Source of the DNA: UBA12481 sp942493265
GTDB lineage: Bacteria; Bacteroidota; Bacteroidia; Bacteroidales; UBA12481
Assembly (NCBI GenBank): GCA_942493265.1
Contig: OW818688.1
Span: forward strand, 1,364,001 to 1,428,000
DNA length: 64,000 nucleotides
Reading direction: 5' to 3'
The notes beneath the pieces are model-generated. The model saw nothing but the letters and a program-made list of their open reading frames with translations. It was not told the DNA's origin and made no database searches. This document shows, piece after piece, positions 1 through 7,953 of the stretch. The position numbers and the translations under genes are program-made. Each line of letters opens with the position of its first letter. Position 1 is the stretch's first letter.

Positions 1-1309
1 TGGAAAAGGTCATGTCCATGATTTCTTTCCATTCCGCGCGGAAATTCTGTTCCGATTCCGGAGTGCGCTCCAGTTCCAGTCCGTCAAAATAGTTGCGCAT
101 CTGCCATCTCGGCGACCGGTCGCCGCTGGGCATATCCTGCCATACCAGTATCCCTTCACGATCGCAATGATAATACCATCTGGCCGGTTCCACCTTCACA
201 TGTTTACGGATCATATTGAACCCGAAATCCCTGGTTTTTTTGATATCATACAGAAGCGCGTCATCGGTCGGTGCCGTGTATAAACCATCAGGCCACCAGC
301 CCTGGTCGAGCGGACCGAACTGAAAATAATCCTTATTGTTCAGCTGAAGGCGAACGATCCCGTTTTTATCGGTTCCGGTGGAGATTTTACGCATCCCAAA
401 ATAACTTTTCACCTGATCAACAACCTTTCCATTGCGCAACACTTTCACATCCAGATCATAAAGGAAGGGTGATTCGGGACTCCATAATTTTGAATCCGGA
501 ACACTTACCATAACGTCAACGCCGGCTGCAGATTTTCCGGTTCCAATGATTTTCCCGTTTTCCAGTACGCTCACCTCAACAATGTCGGCCAGTGTAGCAT
601 CCTTTACCAGGGCTGTTACGCTGATATTACCCCCGTCAATGTTGGGTACGGTTTTCAATCGGGTGATATAGGTCTGCCCAACGGCTTCCATCCAAACGGT
701 TTGCCAGATGCCGGTCACCGCGGTGTAAAAAATCCCACCCGGCTTAACAACCTGTTTACCACGGGGCTGGTACCCCTTGTCGGTCGGGTCCCACACCTTT
801 ACAATAAGTTTTTGCTGACCGCCGGTTGCGATAAACGGGGTGATATCGAAAGAAAATGGTGTGAAGCCACCCTGATGGGTTCCGATTTTTATGTCGTTTA
901 TCCATACTTCAGCTTTCCAGTCGACCGCGCCGAAATGGAGTACAATATTTTTGTTTTTCCACACCGGTGGTATCGAAAAAGTACGGTGATACCACAATTC
1001 ATTCTCTTCACCCACCTGTTTCTGAACGCCTGAAAGGCTTGATTCCACAGCATAAGGTACCAGGATTTTTCCGTCAAAAGCCTGTGGAATATTCCCTCCC
1101 CGGGGCTTGATGGAATAATCCCACAGTCCGTTCAGATTTTGCCATAACTCCCTGACCAGCTGGGGGCGGGGATATTCTGGCAGCGGATTGGCCGGGTTCA
1201 CTTTTTCGGCCCAGGCGGTCTTTATTTTGTCGCCGGCAGGTTTCCAATCCTGTGCAGCAACGTTAATCGTTAATAATGCAGCTAAACTGAGTAATGCAAG
1301 TCTGTTCAT
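1..1309 (-). CDS. Glycoside hydrolase family 2 protein, 5' part only
   Basis: The first 436 or so codons of a secreted GH2-type enzyme (beta-galactosidase/beta-glucuronidase superfamily) run off the left edge, so the C-terminal part is missing. The chosen ATG at 1309 gives a clean signal peptide (MNRLALLSLAALLTINVAAQ). The N-terminal sugar-binding jelly roll is recognisable by the GH2 phrases LHFGAVDWKAEVWIN, HQGGFTPFSFDIT and GIWQTVW. The immunoglobulin-like domain follows, then the start of the TIM barrel (NMIRKHVKVEP, GILVWQDMPSG). The catalytic acid and nucleophile lie beyond the edge and cannot be checked. Substrate is not predictable; the nearby sialidase and GH92 enzyme suggest a role in breaking down complex glycans in the periplasm or outside the cell. 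Family call firm, activity inferred. Confidence 0.88.
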   Translation of the reverse strand, partial: MNRLALLSLAALLTINVAAQDWKPAGDKIKTAWAEKVNPANPLPEYPRPQLVRELWQNLNGLWDYSIKPRGGNIPQAFDGKILVPYAVESSLSGVQKQVGEENELWYHRTFSIPPVWKNKNIVLHFGAVDWKAEVWINDIKIGTHQGGFTPFSFDITPFIATGGQQKLIVKVWDPTDKGYQPRGKQVVKPGGIFYTAVTGIWQTVWMEAVGQTYITRLKTVPNIDGGNISVTALVKDATLADIVEVSVLENGKIIGTGKSAAGVDVMVSVPDSKLWSPESPFLYDLDVKVLRNGKVVDQVKSYFGMRKISTGTDKNGIVRLQLNNKDYFQFGPLDQGWWPDGLYTAPTDDALLYDIKKTRDFGFNMIRKHVKVEPARWYYHCDREGILVWQDMPSGDRSPRWQMRNYFDGLELERTPESEQNFRAEWKEIMDMTFS

Positions 1310-1374
1310 GAGTTTTAAATTTTCCCTGAATTTAAAACTTTTTCATGACCTGCACTCCAGGATTTTTGCGGATA

Positions 1375-2826
1375 TCAGGTTTGCTTTTTAAGTTCAGCTA
1401 ACCGTTTTGCGGTTTTGTTCAGATAAAAAGCGGTAAATTGTGTGTCCAGATTGCTGTTCGCCTTGGAATAATACTTGATGGCTTTATCCATGTTTCCCGA
1501 CTTGTCGTATGCCAGTCCCGTATAGTACTGATGAATGGTATAATTATCCATCAGGGCACCTGGTTCCATTAATTCGATCGCAGTTTTGTAATTCTTCCGG
1601 CTGAATTCCACAATTCCCTGATATAGATTCATGTAGTCGGTCTCCTGAATACCTCTTTTCCTCAAATCGAAGATCTGCCTTGAAACCGTTACCTCTTTCT
1701 GGGCTTCATCCGTTTTGCCGTTTAAAGCAAGCGCCATGCTGAGAAATCCGTGGTGGTAAAAGTTCATGTTCGACATGCCGGTTGAATCCAGTCCTGAAGA
1801 TGGGATCGCAGCCAGTGCCTGGCGGAAGTAGGGGATGGCTCCTGCCGGATTTGCAGCTTCCAGCTGCATCAACCCTTTATAGGTGTCATCCCATAACTGG
1901 AAGTACAGGTTTTTCACTTCCGCTGCTTTCTTTTTCATAGTCCCAAGCTCGGTAAAGGCCTGCTTCATATCCCCCTGAACATAACTGGTTAACGACAGCT
2001 GAAAAAGGGCATCCAGCCGTTCTACGTCGTTTTGTGCCGCCTGCTCAAATTCCCAGAATGTTTTACGCGCTTTGTCGAATTGCCCCATCCGGATGTACGA
2101 CCACCCGGTTTTTGACAGGGCAGCAGTCATAGTGGGCTCATTCTGAAAGGCCAGGCGGTATTGTTCAATGGCTTCATTGTATTTACCGGTCGATTGTAAA
2201 AAATCGCCATAGGAGTCGTGACCGTTTCCGCTGTTTGGCCTGAGTTCAAGATATCTTTTAAACGTTTTTCCGGCCAGCTCATTATTTCCGTCATACATAT
2301 AGAAATAGCCCAGGATATTGTAGGCAGGAGCATAATTTTCATCCAGCTGAACAGCCTTTTCCATAATTTTTACTCCCTTATCCCGGTTGGTGGAGGTTAT
2401 GAAATTCCCTGCCCTGTATTGTACAACAGGATCATCAGGATAAAGGGCGGCCAAACTGTCGGCATACTTTGATGCCAGCTGCGGATTACCCCTGAAGGCA
2501 GCATTCTGGGTGCGGATCAGCAAAGCTTCCCCGGGAGTGACATATTTGATCTGTTCCATGGCTTTGTCAGTGCCGGCATACGTGCCCAGGTAAAGGTGCG
2601 CCAGGGCGAAATCAGGGTCAATTTCAATGGCCTTTTTAAGCAACCTGTCGCCGGTAACATATTCAATGTTGTCTTTCAGATCTCTTCCCAGGATGAACAG
2701 CTCCCGGGCTTTTTCTGATGTGGTGGTGATGGCCATTCTTTTGCCGGCCTGCTGACAAATACCCGACGGGCTGGTCAGCGCAATGCCCGCCAGGAGGCAT
2801 AGTGCAGTTAATCGTCTTGTTTTCAT
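1375..2826 (-). CDS. Secreted tetratricopeptide repeat protein
   Basis: A 483-residue exported protein with a signal peptide (MKTRRLTALCLLAG..GICQQ). I chose the ATG at 2826 because it starts the signal peptide; an in-frame start at 2862 would add 12 unneeded residues. The mature part is almost wholly TPR helices with motifs such as ALAHLYLGTY, APAYNILGYFYMY and HQYYTGLAYDKSGNMDKAIKYY near the C-terminus. No enzymatic domain is visible, so a scaffold role in the periplasm is the most that can be said. It lies 49 bp downstream of the AraC-type regulator on the same strand, so the two are probably co-transcribed. The ligand or partner is unknown. Confidence 0.8.
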   Translation of the reverse strand: MKTRRLTALCLLAGIALTSPSGICQQAGKRMAITTTSEKARELFILGRDLKDNIEYVTGDRLLKKAIEIDPDFALAHLYLGTYAGTDKAMEQIKYVTPGEALLIRTQNAAFRGNPQLASKYADSLAALYPDDPVVQYRAGNFITSTNRDKGVKIMEKAVQLDENYAPAYNILGYFYMYDGNNELAGKTFKRYLELRPNSGNGHDSYGDFLQSTGKYNEAIEQYRLAFQNEPTMTAALSKTGWSYIRMGQFDKARKTFWEFEQAAQNDVERLDALFQLSLTSYVQGDMKQAFTELGTMKKKAAEVKNLYFQLWDDTYKGLMQLEAANPAGAIPYFRQALAAIPSSGLDSTGMSNMNFYHHGFLSMALALNGKTDEAQKEVTVSRQIFDLRKRGIQETDYMNLYQGIVEFSRKNYKTAIELMEPGALMDNYTIHQYYTGLAYDKSGNMDKAIKYYSKANSNLDTQFTAFYLNKTAKRLAELKKQT

Positions 2827-2875
2827 ATGGTTGGATTTAAAAGGGATACTTGATTTAACCAAATATATCCCCTTT

Positions 2876-3283
2876 TCAGATCTTAAAATTGTACTTTTGC
2901 GACATTAAACCACTTGATGTAAGGTGCTGCATCTGTCGAGGGGTGATCCCCGTGAACTCCTTGATATCCCTGATAAAATGCGATTGATCGTAATACCCGC
3001 TCTGATAGCTGATTCCCGTAAGATCGCTGTCTTGCTTTTCCCTGAGCAGACTGATGGCATGGCTGATCCTGAACAGGTGCAGCATCGCTTTCGGCGATAT
3101 TCCGATAGAATACCGGAAATGCCTCTCTAAAGTACGCGGAGTAATATTAAATAAATGGCAAATATGCGATACCGTGGCCATCCCATTAATTATTTCCATA
3201 TAATTAATTATGCAATTAATTAATTCCGGACAATCAACGGTTTTTTTCGTATTTAATATTTTAATTTCTTTTTCCATTGCCAT
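2876..3283 (-). CDS. AraC-family regulator consisting only of the DNA-binding domain
   Basis: A 135-residue protein holding a complete AraC double helix-turn-helix: first HTH around VSHICHLFNITPRTLERHFR, second around ISYQSGYYDQSHFIRDIKEFTGITPRQ. Typical AraC regulators are 250-300 residues with an N-terminal sensing domain; here only about 35 residues precede the HTH and they resemble no sensor. It may be a natural single-domain regulator or the remnant of a longer gene; no homologous sensor frame is visible just upstream, where an AT-rich intergenic region begins. The start is ATG 3283, with another ATG two codons later. It probably forms an operon with the TPR gene at 1375-2826. Effector and targets unknown. 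Confidence 0.82.
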   Translation of the reverse strand: MAMEKEIKILNTKKTVDCPELINCIINYMEIINGMATVSHICHLFNITPRTLERHFRYSIGISPKAMLHLFRISHAISLLREKQDSDLTGISYQSGYYDQSHFIRDIKEFTGITPRQMQHLTSSGLMSQKYNFKI

Positions 3284-3290
3284 TTTTTAT

Positions 3291-3321
3291 CAATTTTAAC
3301 AACCAACAATTAATGGCTCAA
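3291..3321 (-). promoter_or_regulatory. Candidate Bacteroidota promoter for the AraC gene
   Basis: Reading the minus strand, TTG is followed after 20 nt by TAAAATTG, one mismatch from the Bacteroidota -7 element TAnnTTTG. It sits only 7 nt before the ATG at 3283, so the leader would be near zero, which weakens the call. Confidence 0.3.
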
Positions 3322-3375
3322 TCTATTAAAGGTACAAAATTCAGATCCGGAAACCAAGAAAATCTTCTGGCCTGA

Positions 3376-3407
3376 TTGGATAGAGTGGCAGATTGTAGTT
3401 ACTTTTA
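3376..3407 (+). promoter_or_regulatory. Candidate Bacteroidota promoter for the TPR gene at 3440
   Basis: TTG at 3376-3378, 21 nt spacer, then TACTTTTA (one mismatch from TAnnTTTG) at 3400-3407. Position and spacing fit the -33/-7 arrangement of the main Bacteroidota sigma factor, about 33 nt before the start codon. Confidence 0.4.
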
Positions 3408-3439
3408 TAAAACATTTGAATGCTGCAAACGTATTAAAC

Positions 3440-4765
3440 ATGATGAAAAGGATATTGAATTTTCTGGCCGCCCTGGTTTTTACCTCCGCAGTTTTCAGCC
3501 AGACTGCACAGGATCTCTATTCCCGGGCTATCGATGAAGGGAAGCTACAAAACTATCCCAATGCCATCGCACTGTATACTAAGGCAATAGCGGCAAACCC
3601 TTATCATGCTGATGCTTATGTAAACCGCGGCATCCTTAAGGCAACCCTCGGCGACATTCCCGGTGCCGTGGCCGACTATAACAAGGCCCTCGAGGTGAAT
3701 CCGAAGCATTCCAAAGCTTATTATAACCGGGGAAGCGCTAAAATGAACCAGAAGGATTCAGATGGCGCCCTGGCTGATTTTACCGAGGCTATCCGGCTCG
3801 ATCCCAGGTACTCGGCAGCCTACTATTTCAGGGGAACAATCAAATATTCGCGTAAGGATTATAAGGCCGCGATTGCTGATTTCGACCGCGCAATTGAGAT
3901 TGTCCCGCGGAATACTGAAGCTCATTTTTTGCGGGGAGTGGCGCGGTCCCAGCTCCTCGATTTTAAAGGCGCCATCGAAGATTATACCAAATCCATTGAG
4001 ATGAGCCCGCAATATGCCGATGCTTATTTCAACCGCGGGATTGCCCGTTACCGGGTCAAAGATTACAGAGGTGCCCTCGAGGATTACAATAAGGTACTGG
4101 AAATCAATCCCGCAAGCACCCTGGTTTTTAATTCCAGGGGCAGTGCACGCTTTGAACTACGAGATTATCAGGGCGCAGCCGATGATTTTACTGCAGCCCA
4201 GAAGACCGATCCAACCTCCTCGGCAGCCTGGTTTAACCGGGGAAATGCCCGGAAAGGCCTGAAGGATTATCCGGGCGCCATTGCCGACTATTCCCGGGCC
4301 ATCGAGCTGAACCCTGCCTATACCGAGGCTTATTATAACCTGGGCAGCACCCGGTATTCAATTCCCGACTATCCCGGAGCCATTATCGATTTTAACCGCA
4401 CACTGACCCAAAATCCGCGTCATGTGGATGGGCTCTTCTATCGTGGCGTTTCAAAGTTTCAAACTGCAGATTATCAGGGTGCAGTGACCGATATGACACG
4501 CGTACTCGAAATAAACCCCCGCTATATTCAGGCTTTCATCAACCGGGCTTCAGCTTACTATTACCTGTTGGATTATGAGAAGGCAATCGCCGATTGCAAT
4601 GCCGCGCTGAAAATCGATCCGAAGTATGCCGATGCCTATTATACCCGTGGTTTGGCCGGTGTTAAAATGGGTTTGCTTGAAACCTACTGCCCGGATTTCT
4701 GCACCGCCATCGAACTGGGCCATGCAAGAGCCGAGTCTGCACACCTGCAATACTGCATGCAGTAA
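3440..4765 (+). CDS. Secreted protein of twelve tetratricopeptide repeats
   Basis: A signal peptide (MMKRILNFLAALVFTSAVFSQ) precedes about twelve TPR units of 34 residues that fill the protein, each with the pattern A-x-Y-x-x-R-G and D-Y-x-x-A-I-x-D-Y/F (for example ADAYVNRGILKATLGD, SKAYYNRGSAKMNQKD, SAAWFNRGNARKGLKD). The units are very regular, indicating expansion by internal duplication. ATGs at 3440 and 3443 are both possible starts; a TTG at 3416 would place extra residues ahead of the signal peptide. No catalytic domain. It probably acts as a protein-protein scaffold in the periplasm. Its stop is 2 bp from the stop of the convergent sialidase gene. Confidence 0.85.
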   Translation: MMKRILNFLAALVFTSAVFSQTAQDLYSRAIDEGKLQNYPNAIALYTKAIAANPYHADAYVNRGILKATLGDIPGAVADYNKALEVNPKHSKAYYNRGSAKMNQKDSDGALADFTEAIRLDPRYSAAYYFRGTIKYSRKDYKAAIADFDRAIEIVPRNTEAHFLRGVARSQLLDFKGAIEDYTKSIEMSPQYADAYFNRGIARYRVKDYRGALEDYNKVLEINPASTLVFNSRGSARFELRDYQGAADDFTAAQKTDPTSSAAWFNRGNARKGLKDYPGAIADYSRAIELNPAYTEAYYNLGSTRYSIPDYPGAIIDFNRTLTQNPRHVDGLFYRGVSKFQTADYQGAVTDMTRVLEINPRYIQAFINRASAYYYLLDYEKAIADCNAALKIDPKYADAYYTRGLAGVKMGLLETYCPDFCTAIELGHARAESAHLQYCMQ

Positions 4766-4767
4766 TT

Positions 4768-7272
4768 CTATTGTACCACGATCTTTTCTACCTGTCCGGC
4801 AACCTTCACAAAGTAAATGCCCGATGGAATTCCCTCAAGCGAAATCTGAACCGGGGTACCGGATTCTGTTGCCTGTACCATCCGTACAAGCGTGCCCTGA
4901 ATATTGAATATCACGATTCCGGTGCCACTTTCAAAGTTACCGGCTACCGTGATGAATTCTGTGGCCGGGTTGGGGTATACCTTTAACGAAGATGAAACCT
5001 CTGCCAGGTCACCGGTGCTGTTGATTAAATTATTCCGTTTCTCAATCCAGTAATCTGCCCCGCCGGATAGCCAGTTAAGTGAAAAGCGAACGAAATACAT
5101 CTGATAGGTTTCGTATTCACCTGCTTCATAATACATTCCGATGGTTCCATCGTTCAGGATGCACAACGAAGAATAGGCCGATGCACCGGAATAGATGGTT
5201 TTTCTTAACGGCCAGGTTACCCCTTCATCATAGCTCAGCAACACGCTGATATTGTTTCTCAAGGAGGACCATGGGGTCGAATGCAGCAGCCGGTTACGGT
5301 TATATCCCTCTGATACCGCCGTATAGCGTATCATATCGCCATTGCAGTATGGATCAACTATGGAGGTTTGTGCATATGGCATTCCCCAGGTCATGCCCTG
5401 GTCTTTCGAAAGGTTAAACATCCGGAAGCCCCCCTCACTTCGTATGCTCATCAAAATCTGTCCGTTTTCCAGACCCACCATCTTGGCTTCATTGCCATTT
5501 GATGAGGCCCGGTTGGGCGATACTTTCCAGGTTTTTGCATGGTCATCTGAATAGAGAACAAAATTGGTGATGTTTCTCCCGGTGGTTTCCCTTACCGGCA
5601 GCACGGCCATCAACCGGCCGCTCTTCAGCTGCACTGCATTACCGGATGTGACAAACGCACCCTGCCAGTTTTGCGTGACCGGGTTCGGACAACCGGCACC
5701 GTAAATCTGGGCGGTCAGGTCCTGGGGGGCGCTCCACGTTAAACCCATATCGCCGCTTTTCGATTGATAGATGCGGATCGGACTCGCGGCAGTGGATTGA
5801 AAGAATCCCCGTCCGGAGGCAAACAGACAGATGATCTCCCCGTTTTTCCGGTTAACCACCAGGGCCGGATCACCAAATCCAACATCCGTCCCTTCACCCG
5901 CCAGCGTAAACGGGGCCGACCAGGTACAGCCTTTATCTGTACTACGCCGGATCAGCACATCAATGTGCTTCGGAAGGTCAAACGGACCGGTCCAGCGCTT
6001 GTCGGTTGCCGTTATCAGCGTTCCGTCTTTTGCCGTAACAATGGCCGGAATCCGGTAATTCATGGACCCCGCATCACCACCTGAATAAAGTAATTTATTG
6101 GTTAACAGAACAGTACGTGATCCCGGCAACGGGGGTACGCTAACCGTGGTGCCCTCATTTGTGGTGTAGGAAATAACCGAGGTAAAGATCTGGTTCCCCT
6201 CCCTGGCAACGGCACTGATATCTCCGGTAACCCAGATATAATTATCTCCTGAGTTGAGTTTCATATTGCCGCTGACAACCGTCCGGGCTTTCACCGGTGC
6301 CGATGTTCCAAACAGCGTGGCCGTTTTCAGGTTGAACCGTTCAGCAGAACCGTTATGATAGATTTTCAGGGCCGAAAGGGCTGACAGATTGCTGGTTCCT
6401 GAAAAATCCACCACAATGCTGCTGATCGTCTGATCCGGTGATTCTGCATTGATCCGGAACCCGGTGAGCCGTTCATTAACCTCCCCGATTCCAACCGGGA
6501 GCAGCGTTTTAATCACCCGGATCCCATAGCCGTACAACTGACCATTATGACCCTTGCCGGATACATCCGGTACAATATTGTTATAGATACTTTCAAAATT
6601 CCAGGAGGCAACGAGTTCAGTCACTGAAGCTGCCTGCGTCGTACAATCTGCTTTTACCTCATCTGCCGCCAGGGCTCGCTTCCAGATGCGCAATTCATCA
6701 ATTTGTCCGGGCCAGAACTGATATCTTTCAGGACTTGATGCATCGGTCCAGCCGCATCCCAGCGTAAGTTCATTTAAGTTTTCAATTGCCCGCCGGCCGA
6801 TATCACTATGGATTACCGTGTTAACCAGCTGTCCGTCAATGTAGATTTTGGAACTTTTACTGCCAGACTGATAAACCCAGGCAATGTGAACCCAGTGGCC
6901 GGGTTGCAGAACGGTGACAAACTGAGCTCCCAGATTGGTATCCTCGGAATTCCGCAGGTTCAGCGACAGGTTTGGGGCCTTAACGGTTTTGGCGGTCGAC
7001 AGTTCATACCGGCTCCCGGGAATCAGATTATTGCCTTTTGAAAGGATGGTGTACGGTGCGCTGAATTTATCGGGACAGATGCGGAGGCTCACCGTGTAAC
7101 TCTCGCCTGCCGCAATATTGAAATGCGAATGATTTTGAATGGACAGATGCTGATCGATGCCGTTAAACCGTAAGGATTTTCCTTCAGGCTTCGTTTGTGC
7201 CCACGCCGGATGCCCTCCCCAAAAGGATATACTGATGACCAGCGTAAGAAAAACAAGCTTCGTGCGGCACAT
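4768..7272 (-). CDS. Secreted exo-alpha-sialidase with LamG-like domain and T9SS sorting tail
   Basis: An 834-residue enzyme predicted to release terminal sialic acids from glycans. Order: signal peptide (MCRTKLVFLTLVISISFWGG, ATG 7272); LamG/concanavalin-like domain about 30-215 (KSLRFNGIDQHLSI, IDELRIWKRAL); a beta-sandwich linker about 250-385; a six-bladed sialidase propeller about 390-735; and a type A T9SS sorting domain from LKVYPNPATEF. The propeller has the Arg-Ile-Pro motif (YRIPAIV), five Asp-boxes (STDKGCTW, SGDMGLTW, SDDHAKTW, SKDQGMTW, SYDEGVTW), a GNEAK glutamate, an arginine in LRNNISVLLS and the tyrosine region AYSSLCILNDG..YYEAG, so the catalytic set looks complete. The LamG domain probably binds carbohydrate. 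A more upstream start (7329) would bury the signal peptide. Linkage specificity unknown. Confidence 0.92.
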   Translation of the reverse strand: MCRTKLVFLTLVISISFWGGHPAWAQTKPEGKSLRFNGIDQHLSIQNHSHFNIAAGESYTVSLRICPDKFSAPYTILSKGNNLIPGSRYELSTAKTVKAPNLSLNLRNSEDTNLGAQFVTVLQPGHWVHIAWVYQSGSKSSKIYIDGQLVNTVIHSDIGRRAIENLNELTLGCGWTDASSPERYQFWPGQIDELRIWKRALAADEVKADCTTQAASVTELVASWNFESIYNNIVPDVSGKGHNGQLYGYGIRVIKTLLPVGIGEVNERLTGFRINAESPDQTISSIVVDFSGTSNLSALSALKIYHNGSAERFNLKTATLFGTSAPVKARTVVSGNMKLNSGDNYIWVTGDISAVAREGNQIFTSVISYTTNEGTTVSVPPLPGSRTVLLTNKLLYSGGDAGSMNYRIPAIVTAKDGTLITATDKRWTGPFDLPKHIDVLIRRSTDKGCTWSAPFTLAGEGTDVGFGDPALVVNRKNGEIICLFASGRGFFQSTAASPIRIYQSKSGDMGLTWSAPQDLTAQIYGAGCPNPVTQNWQGAFVTSGNAVQLKSGRLMAVLPVRETTGRNITNFVLYSDDHAKTWKVSPNRASSNGNEAKMVGLENGQILMSIRSEGGFRMFNLSKDQGMTWGMPYAQTSIVDPYCNGDMIRYTAVSEGYNRNRLLHSTPWSSLRNNISVLLSYDEGVTWPLRKTIYSGASAYSSLCILNDGTIGMYYEAGEYETYQMYFVRFSLNWLSGGADYWIEKRNNLINSTGDLAEVSSSLKVYPNPATEFITVAGNFESGTGIVIFNIQGTLVRMVQATESGTPVQISLEGIPSGIYFVKVAGQVEKIVVQ

Positions 7273-7362
7273 AGGTTTAGCCCCTTCCGCGACGAATATA
7301 CAAAATTGTTGCCGGATGCTGAACAACATAAATTTTCTTTAAAAAGAGATTTTGGATATTTT

Positions 7363-7393
7363 TTTGATTGCGTCAAAAAAGGCTGTAACTTGG
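7363..7393 (+). promoter_or_regulatory. Candidate Bacteroidota promoter for the lipoprotein at 7431
   Basis: TTTG at 7363-7366, 19 nt spacer, TAACTTGG at 7386-7393 (one mismatch from TAnnTTTG). The start codon follows 37 nt later. Good spacing and position for a -33/-7 promoter. Confidence 0.45.
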
Positions 7394-7430
7394 AGGTGGT
7401 ATAGCGTTTTACCATTTAATATCTGATCAT

Positions 7431-7949
7431 ATGAACAGAGCTGTTTATCTTACTTTGGGGTTATTGGTCGTAACCCTGGGTTGCAGCACCAACCAACTGC
7501 TGACGGATCAGCAAAAAGATTCTGTTGTTAAGGAAGTCAGCGCAGTAAGCCAGCAATTCTGGCATGTATACAGCCAACCCAATAACAGCGAAAGCCTGGC
7601 GAATATCATGGGATTCATTGATGAAAAGAGCGATCAGGGCTGGCAAACCGATCCTGCCCTGGTGGTTTTTAATACCAATATTTTCAAATCCCGCGCCGAT
7701 CTGGAGGCAGTCTGGAAAGAGATGCTCACCCTGAGAGGTGCCACCAATGTTCAAATGCTGGAAAACTATTTTACGGTTTTATCGGGTAACCAGGTGCTGG
7801 AAGTCAACGTGGGAGATTATACGATTACCGGAAAGGATGGCCTGACTTTCGGCCCCTATAAAATGGTCAATACCATCATCTGGATCAATCGCAGCGGCAC
7901 CTGGAAGATTCAGCACTGCCATGAGTCCTGGGTTTCCGAAAAGGAATAA
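7431..7949 (+). CDS. Lipoprotein with NTF2/SnoaL-like fold
   Basis: A 172-residue protein with a lipoprotein signal (MNRAVYLTLGLLVVTLGC, acylated Cys at 18). The mature part looks like a single NTF2-like (SnoaL/DUF4440) cone-shaped domain: an N-terminal helix with VSQQFWHVYSQPN, the central helix FKSRADLEAVWKEML and the C-terminal strands YKMVNTIIWINRSGTWKIQHCHESW, which match the usual family ending where the last strands end in W-(K/R)-I-x-H-x-H-x-S. Such domains bind small ligands or act as minor isomerases; no activity can be assigned. Single gene with its own candidate promoter, convergent with the next gene (4 bp between stops). Confidence 0.72.
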   Translation: MNRAVYLTLGLLVVTLGCSTNQLLTDQQKDSVVKEVSAVSQQFWHVYSQPNNSESLANIMGFIDEKSDQGWQTDPALVVFNTNIFKSRADLEAVWKEMLTLRGATNVQMLENYFTVLSGNQVLEVNVGDYTITGKDGLTFGPYKMVNTIIWINRSGTWKIQHCHESWVSEKE

Positions 7950-7953
7950 ACGG

